64,000 nt of DNA from Izhakiella australiensis (lineage in GTDB: Bacteria > Pseudomonadota > Gammaproteobacteria > Enterobacterales > Enterobacteriaceae), in contig NZ_MRUL01000003.1 of assembly GCF_002006995.1 (NCBI RefSeq), positions 62,001 to 126,000 of the forward strand. Reading direction: 5' to 3'. The notes beneath the pieces were generated by a model. It had not been told where the DNA came from. It saw only the letters and a list, made by a program, of their open reading frames with translations, and ran no database searches. A program made the translations under genes and the position numbers. Of this stretch, positions 59,161 through 64,000 are shown in pieces; the first letter of the stretch is position 1, and each line of letters starts with the position of its first letter.

Positions 59161-59891
59161 CAGAGCATCCCCCCGTTAATCGAGATCACCTGGCGCGTGA
59201 CGTAGGCAGCAATATCCGACATCAGGTAGCTGGCAAGTCCGGCCACCTCATCGGCCTGCCCCATACGCCTGAGCGGGATCATTTTCATCGCGTCGTCCAG
59301 CGCCTGCGGCGCCACCTCGACCATACCGGTGTCAATTAGCCCAGGGGCGATGCAGTTCACCGTAATCTTGCGCTTTGCCAGCTCAATCGCCAGTGCTTTG
59401 CTGGCACCAATAATACCGGCTTTCGCCGCGCTGTAGTTAACCTGTCCCCGGTTACCCATCAGGCCAGATACCGACGACAGCGTGATGATGCGCCCGCCGC
59501 TACGCAGGCCAATCATGGGCATAACGCAGGGGTGGATAACGTTATAAAAACTGTCGAGATTGGTCTGTATCACGCGGTCCCAGGCATCGTCGTCCAGCGC
59601 CGGAAACGCGCCGTCGCGGGTTACCCCGGCGTTGCTCACTACGCCATACCAGGCGCCGTGCAACGCGATGTCCTGCTCGATCGCCTCGCGGCACTGCTGG
59701 CGGTTCGCTACGTCAAACTGAAGCAGGCGGGCCGATCCGCCGGCCTGCTCAATCTGCTGACAGGTGGCCTGCGCGCCTTGAGCATCGGAATGGTAATGCA
59801 CTCCAATGTTAAATCCGTCTGCCGCCAGGCGCAGCGCAATCGCCCGCCCGATGCCTTTGCTGGCCCCGGTGACCAATACTGAACGCGTCAT
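59160..59891 (-). CDS. apeQ: Aryl polyene 3-ketoacyl-ACP reductase ApeQ (FabG-like SDR)
   Basis: 243-residue short-chain dehydrogenase. NADPH motif VTGASKGIGRA, catalytic Ser in SSVSGLMG and Tyr-x3-Lys in VNYSAAKAG. Reduces ketoacyl-ACP during polyene chain growth. Overlaps ApeP by 4 nt and the downstream ketosynthase by 1 nt. Confidence 0.86.
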   Translation of the reverse strand: MTRSVLVTGASKGIGRAIALRLAADGFNIGVHYHSDAQGAQATCQQIEQAGGSARLLQFDVANRQQCREAIEQDIALHGAWYGVVSNAGVTRDGAFPALDDDAWDRVIQTNLDSFYNVIHPCVMPMIGLRSGGRIITLSSVSGLMGNRGQVNYSAAKAGIIGASKALAIELAKRKITVNCIAPGLIDTGMVEVAPQALDDAMKMIPLRRMGQADEVAGLASYLMSDIAAYVTRQVISINGGML

Positions 59892-60364
59892 CCGCTGATA
59901 CCCTGTGTTAAAAGTTGCTGAAATTCTTCCTGTTCTGGCTGATAAGTATTCAGCCTTCCTGACGCCAGCAGCGCTGTGCCGTGGCGAATAGTGCCTTCAA
60001 AGCTGCCGACTTTGCCATCACGCATTAGCAGCGTAATTTCCACGTCCAGCAAAATGCCGGCGGCAAACTCCGCCTGCGCGGCGCGATATCCCCGCCCGCC
60101 CAGCAACATGCCGGGCTGGGGTTTTTCATCCTGATGCTGGCGGCCGTGCCAGCCAGACCAGACGCCGATTGTCTGGGCCAGAATCTCAATACCAAACCAG
60201 GCCGGTAGCGCGCCACGCTGATTAAGAAAAGGCGCCAGCACGCTGCTTTCGTTCACCATCACCTGACAGTGGGCACTATCTTCGCTCACCGCGATCACCC
60301 GCTCGATCAGCACCATTGGCGCGGCGTGAGGCAGATACCCGTGCGCTGGCTGAAACTCAGACAT
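59888..60364 (-). CDS. apeP: Aryl polyene 3-hydroxyacyl-ACP dehydratase ApeP
   Basis: 158-residue hotdog-fold protein of the beta-hydroxydecanoyl dehydratase-like group. HAAPMVLIERVIAVSEDSAH and LPAWFGIEILAQTIGVWSGW are the family motifs. Supplies the double bonds of the polyene with the ketosynthase and reductase. Overlaps the upstream ketosynthase by 8 nt. Confidence 0.84.
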   Translation of the reverse strand: MSEFQPAHGYLPHAAPMVLIERVIAVSEDSAHCQVMVNESSVLAPFLNQRGALPAWFGIEILAQTIGVWSGWHGRQHQDEKPQPGMLLGGRGYRAAQAEFAAGILLDVEITLLMRDGKVGSFEGTIRHGTALLASGRLNTYQPEQEEFQQLLTQGISG

Positions 60365-61514
60365 CCTGCCCCCGAAAAATCAGGCTGACATTATTACCGC
60401 CAAAAGCAAATGAATTGCTCATTATTACCGGCTGCGTCAGCGGCTGCGGCGCCTGCAGCAGACCGAACGGCGCCAGCGTTTCATCGTAGCGGCTGCGGGT
60501 AAAGTCCTGCCACGGCAGCGGCAATGACTCAGTCAGCAGCAGCCAGCACAAGGCCGCCTCGCCGATACCCGCCGCACCAAGCATATGGCCGGTAAGATGT
60601 TTGGTTGAGCTACAGGGCACCCGGTCGCCAAATATTGCCTGCACCACCCTGGCCTCGACCTCATCGTTGAGCGGCGTCGCCGTGCCGTGCAGGTTGATAT
60701 AACCCACCTGCTCAGGCGCGATTCCCGCCTGCGTCAGTGCCATCCTGACAGCGCGAATGGCGCCCTCACCCTGCGGGTGCGGCGCCGACATATGCCAGGC
60801 GTCTGATGATTCCCCGACGCCCGCCAAAGCCACTGGCTGCGGCTCACGGGTCAACAGCATCAGGGCTGCCCCTTCGCCGATAGTAATACCATCGCGCGCG
60901 GCGCTAAAAGGCTGGCAGCGGCTTGATGATAACGACTCCAGGCTGTCGAAGCCATTTATCGGCATCCGGCTCAGCGTATCCGCGCCGCCGACCAACGCAA
61001 CATCCACCAGTCCCGCCTCAATCAGGCGCTGACCGCTTATCACTGCCCTGGCGCTCGATGAGCAGGCGGTAGATAGCGTCCAGGCCGGTCCCTGGACATT
61101 AAGGTAAGCCGCCAGGAAGCGCGATGGATCGCCCAGCTCCTGCATTTCATAGTGATAACCGTCGCGGGCACCGCTGATAAAACGATCGCCTTCATCCAGC
61201 CCGGACGTGCTGGTGCCGAGAATAACGGCAATTCGCTGGCGGCCAACGCGGGCGATGGCCTCATCCACCGCTGGCGCTATCTGCGCCAGCGCTGCCAGCA
61301 GCAGCTGGTTATTCCGGCTATTGTGCGCAGCTAAGCGCGCAGGGATAGCCGGTAAATCGCCCTCAACGCAGCCAAGGTAGCAGGCACGGTCAGCGCTCAG
61401 CCAGCCGGTTTTAATTTGCATTCCCGGCGCATTTCCGTGCGCCAGGCTGCTGGCGCTAGTACGGAGATCGCGGCCAAGCGCGCTTATCATGCCGACGGCG
61501 GAAATATAAATCAT
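60357..61514 (-). CDS. apeO: Aryl polyene beta-ketoacyl-ACP synthase ApeO
   Basis: 385-residue ketosynthase with Cys in LSTACSSSARAV and histidines in INLHGTATPLND and LTGHMLGAAGIGEA. In characterised aryl polyene systems ApeO pairs with the chain-length factor ApeC, which would lie beyond the window. Two nt downstream of the DUF3261 gene. Confidence 0.84.
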   Translation of the reverse strand: MIYISAVGMISALGRDLRTSASSLAHGNAPGMQIKTGWLSADRACYLGCVEGDLPAIPARLAAHNSRNNQLLLAALAQIAPAVDEAIARVGRQRIAVILGTSTSGLDEGDRFISGARDGYHYEMQELGDPSRFLAAYLNVQGPAWTLSTACSSSARAVISGQRLIEAGLVDVALVGGADTLSRMPINGFDSLESLSSSRCQPFSAARDGITIGEGAALMLLTREPQPVALAGVGESSDAWHMSAPHPQGEGAIRAVRMALTQAGIAPEQVGYINLHGTATPLNDEVEARVVQAIFGDRVPCSSTKHLTGHMLGAAGIGEAALCWLLLTESLPLPWQDFTRSRYDETLAPFGLLQAPQPLTQPVIMSNSFAFGGNNVSLIFRGQDV

Positions 61515-61516
61515 GT

Positions 61517-62089
61517 TTAATCCAGATATTGAATCGTAATACGATAACCAAAAGCATACTGCTGAATGGTTATTGGCAATCGTTGATTAGCGCGCGTGAT
61601 ATAGCTTATTTCAACAACCGGCTTGCCATTACTGTCACTAAGGATGCGTCGATCCCCATGGTCCCTGAGCTGCCAGCCCGGCGGCAGGCGCTGTTGCCAG
61701 GCCGAAAGTGGCCAGCGGCTAAGTAAAATATCCGCCAGAACCTGGGCCGCAGGCGGCATCTTCGGCAGCATTACTGACTGCTGCGTATGCACGCCGCTGG
61801 CGTCATAGCGCAGCGTAAACAGGCGGATCCCCAGCGGCGACAGCCCGGCCAGATTGAGCCGCTCACCATCGGCACTCAGCAGCACCATCAATGACTGAGT
61901 TTTCCCCCCGAAGCGGCCGGTCAGCAGCTGCTGTTCGCTGAAGCCTGGCGAGATACCGGGCGCGGGCAGCGAGACCTTCACGCCGGGTTTCAGCCAGGCC
62001 TCCGGCTGCGATGTGCCCGCCGGCTGCGGGTGAGATGCACAACCGGATAATAGTAACAGTATGCCTGTCAGCGCTGAAGCTGCCCTCAT
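61517..62089 (-). CDS. DUF3261 lipoprotein of the aryl polyene cluster
   Basis: 190 residues from MRAASALTGILLLLSGC (lipidated Cys17). The family is found almost only in aryl polyene and related clusters next to the MMPL exporter and is thought to act in periplasmic handling of the product. Start overlaps the MMPL stop (ATGA); the longer open frame to 62152 is rejected because the signal peptide starts at 62089. Confidence 0.85.
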   Translation of the reverse strand: MRAASALTGILLLLSGCASHPQPAGTSQPEAWLKPGVKVSLPAPGISPGFSEQQLLTGRFGGKTQSLMVLLSADGERLNLAGLSPLGIRLFTLRYDASGVHTQQSVMLPKMPPAAQVLADILLSRWPLSAWQQRLPPGWQLRDHGDRRILSDSNGKPVVEISYITRANQRLPITIQQYAFGYRITIQYLD

Positions 62090-64000
62090 GGCTTTCTCCT
62101 TTTGCCCGGTATTGCCAGCGGCGCCAGCAGCCAGGCGGTCATAATGCCGCAACAGAGTACCAGACCAAAGTCGGCAATCGCCGCCGTCTGGCTGAACACC
62201 AGCATTCCAAGGGTCAGCAGCGTGGTGGTCATCGCCAGGGTGACCGCTAGCAACGACGTCAACGGCGTACCGCGCGGATTACTGAAAAACAGGGTGTAAT
62301 TTATGCCAATTCCCAACACCAGCACCAATGCCAGCAGCGAGAACAGATTAAGCGGCTGCCCACTGTATCCCAGCGCCGCCAGACCAGCCGCCAGCGACAG
62401 GCAGGACGGCACCATGCTTAACATCCCCTGACGCACGCCGAGGCGAATCAGATAACTCAGGCCAATTGCGCCCAGCGCGGCCAGCAGCAGGCCGCAAAGC
62501 AGCTGCCGATAAAATCCGAAAAGCTTATCAAAGCTGGCTTTACGATCGATCCAGGCAACGCCGGGCACCTGCTGTGCCAGCCCGGCCAGAGCAGCGCTGT
62601 TACCAACGCCGCTAACCGGTACCAGCACCGCGCTGCGCCCGTCTTTCAGGCTCAGCCACAGCAAGCGCCAGCCGCTGCTGTTGGGTGCGGCCAGCCACGC
62701 CTGCGGCGTCAGCGTCATTGCGGACAGGTCCGGTTTGCCGATGCTGATGCCGGCCTGTTGCAGCAGGCTCGCCACCTGCGGCGCTTGCTGACGCAGCAGC
62801 GCCAGCGAACGCTGCTGCTGCGCCAGCGACGGCAGCGGCAGCAGCCGGTAGCTCGCCAGCCAGCGTTTTTGCTGCGCCTGCTGTAACAGCGGCGTCAACT
62901 GCTCCAGTCGCTGCAGCGCTTCCTGTGGCTGCGCCGCGGAGACCAGGAACCAGCGCTGATCGCCCTGCTGCCCGGTAAGGCTGGCGACCTGGCGATCCTG
63001 CGCCAGCAGCGCGGGCGGCAGCGCCTGCAGCTGACTGATATCATCATTGATATGCAACCGACTCCAGCCAATAGCCGAAACCACAAGCACCGCCAGCGGC
63101 AAACCGAGCCGTAGCGCAGGCTTGCGCCGCCAGGCCACCAGCCAGCGCCCCATCAGCGCCACGTATGGCAGCGGGCGTACCGGCAAGCCTTTTACCAGAA
63201 GCGGATACCAGCAAACCACCGTCAGACAGGAGGCTGTCAGCCCCGCCGCGGCAAACACCGCCAGCTGACGCAGCCCCGGAAAGGGCGCCAGCAGCATAAT
63301 CAGGTAAGCCATCACCGTCGTTGCCAGCGCCAGCAGCAGCGCGCGCGCAACTTTACCCAGACTTTCCAGCGGCGACAGATCGGCGCCGTGTACCCGACGT
63401 TCAGTCAAATAATACAGGGTGTAATCGGCGGAAATGCCGGTAATGCTGATGCTCATCACCAACGTCATTAAATGCATCTCGCCAAACAGCAGCAGGGTGG
63501 CGACCAGGCCTACCAGCGCGCCGATGCTAACCGAGAGTACGCACAGCAGCAGCGGTCGCAGAGAGCGAAACACCAGAAAGACCAGTAGCAAAACGCCAAC
63601 GACGGTACCGGTTCCCAGGCGGGTGATGTCATGCTGCGCCTGCTGGCTGGCAAAGTCGCTGAAAAACAGGCTACCGCGCGTCAATAGCTGGGCGCCGGGC
63701 CAACGCTGCTGAAGCTGCTGCTGCGCCAGGCGTAGCGCGTCGGCGATACGATGCGCGCGCTGCATATCGTCAGGCGGCGCATTCAGCTCAGCATGGAGAA
63801 AGTACCAGCTGGCGCCGCTATCGTCTTTCGCCACCAGCCAGCCGTTTTGCAGTATCAGCCGGTTTCCCTGCTGCTGTAACGCCAGCTGCGCGCTGCGCAC
63901 CAGCAGCAGCGGGTCGCGCTGCAGCTCCTGACGACCAACCCCGGCAAAGGCGGAATAAAGCTGACTGAGTATCCAGTCCGCCTGAGCCTGCGCGCCCTGC
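62086..64000 (-). CDS. MMPL/RND-type exporter of the aryl polyene cluster, 5' end beyond the window
   Basis: At least 637 residues; the frame is open to the right edge, so the N-terminus is missing. Two SSD/MMPL-type bundles are visible: GVLLLVFLVFRSLRPLLLCV with ISADYTLYYLTERR (first), and LGIGINYTLFFSNPRGTPLT (second), separated by a periplasmic domain. Predicted to move the acylated polyene to the outer membrane. Overlaps the lipoprotein gene by 4 nt. The ketosynthase, dehydratase, reductase and lipoprotein follow with overlaps or gaps of a few bases, so all are one operon. Confidence 0.88.
   Translation of the reverse strand, partial: QGAQAQADWILSQLYSAFAGVGRQELQRDPLLLVRSAQLALQQQGNRLILQNGWLVAKDDSGASWYFLHAELNAPPDDMQRAHRIADALRLAQQQLQQRWPGAQLLTRGSLFFSDFASQQAQHDITRLGTGTVVGVLLLVFLVFRSLRPLLLCVLSVSIGALVGLVATLLLFGEMHLMTLVMSISITGISADYTLYYLTERRVHGADLSPLESLGKVARALLLALATTVMAYLIMLLAPFPGLRQLAVFAAAGLTASCLTVVCWYPLLVKGLPVRPLPYVALMGRWLVAWRRKPALRLGLPLAVLVVSAIGWSRLHINDDISQLQALPPALLAQDRQVASLTGQQGDQRWFLVSAAQPQEALQRLEQLTPLLQQAQQKRWLASYRLLPLPSLAQQQRSLALLRQQAPQVASLLQQAGISIGKPDLSAMTLTPQAWLAAPNSSGWRLLWLSLKDGRSAVLVPVSGVGNSAALAGLAQQVPGVAWIDRKASFDKLFGFYRQLLCGLLLAALGAIGLSYLIRLGVRQGMLSMVPSCLSLAAGLAALGYSGQPLNLFSLLALVLVLGIGINYTLFFSNPRGTPLTSLLAVTLAMTTTLLTLGMLVFSQTAAIADFGLVLCCGIMTAWLLAPLAIPGKRRKP

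Overview
The window is a chromosomal segment of a gamma-proteobacterium of the order Enterobacterales. Protein sequences and gene order closely follow the E. coli rne-flg-murJ-rimJ-pyrC-lpxL-opgGH block, but several E. coli genes are missing or replaced (no yceH between rimJ and yceM, no yceI/yceJ). Together with GC-rich coding sequence and an aryl-polyene cluster, this suggests Erwiniaceae (Pantoea/Mixta/Erwinia-like). The genus is inference. No rRNA, tRNA, CRISPR array, insertion sequence or prophage was seen.

Layout. 1-2579: 3' two thirds of RNase E (rne). 2814-14514: flagellar locus, with flgBCDEFGHIJ and flgKL on the minus strand and flgA-flgM-flgN on the plus strand. Sigma-28 promoters are readable in front of flgM and flgK. 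14576-17774: rimJ-yceM-murJ on the minus strand. 18101-24513: mdtH, grxB, yceB, pyrC (with a pyrimidine-sensing leader), dinI (LexA box), a small unknown gene, bssS and solA. 24727-27720: a locus not found at this place in E. coli, holding an ABM monooxygenase / ACT-domain / ArsR-regulator operon and a ProP-type MFS transporter. 28130-33750: trhO, lpxL, an AT-rich SGNH hydrolase closely resembling the Salmonella effector SseJ, mdtG, msyB, yceK. 33883-40853: opgGH, opgC and clsC (periplasmic glucans, cardiolipin).

41007-52486 is a complete aerobic nicotinate (vitamin B3) degradation cluster. NicA/NicB hydroxylate nicotinate to 6-hydroxynicotinate, NicC makes 2,5-dihydroxypyridine, NicX opens the ring to N-formylmaleamate, NicD removes formate, NicF removes ammonia and NicE isomerises maleate to fumarate. 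A MarR regulator (NicR), an MFS carrier (NicT) and a MocA-like cofactor cytidylyltransferase complete the set. Catalytic residues described for the Pseudomonas putida enzymes fall at identical residue numbers in NicC, NicD and NicX. Two matching 18-bp palindromes in the nicX/nicC divergent region are candidate NicR operators.

52586-64000: two tandem small single-pass membrane proteins, a PAS-GGDEF-EAL protein with an altered EAL metal site, a TonB-dependent receptor with a Fur-box-like site, and the distal end of an aryl polyene biosynthesis operon (MMPL exporter, DUF3261 lipoprotein, ketosynthase, dehydratase, ketoreductase, ketosynthase), cut by the right window edge.
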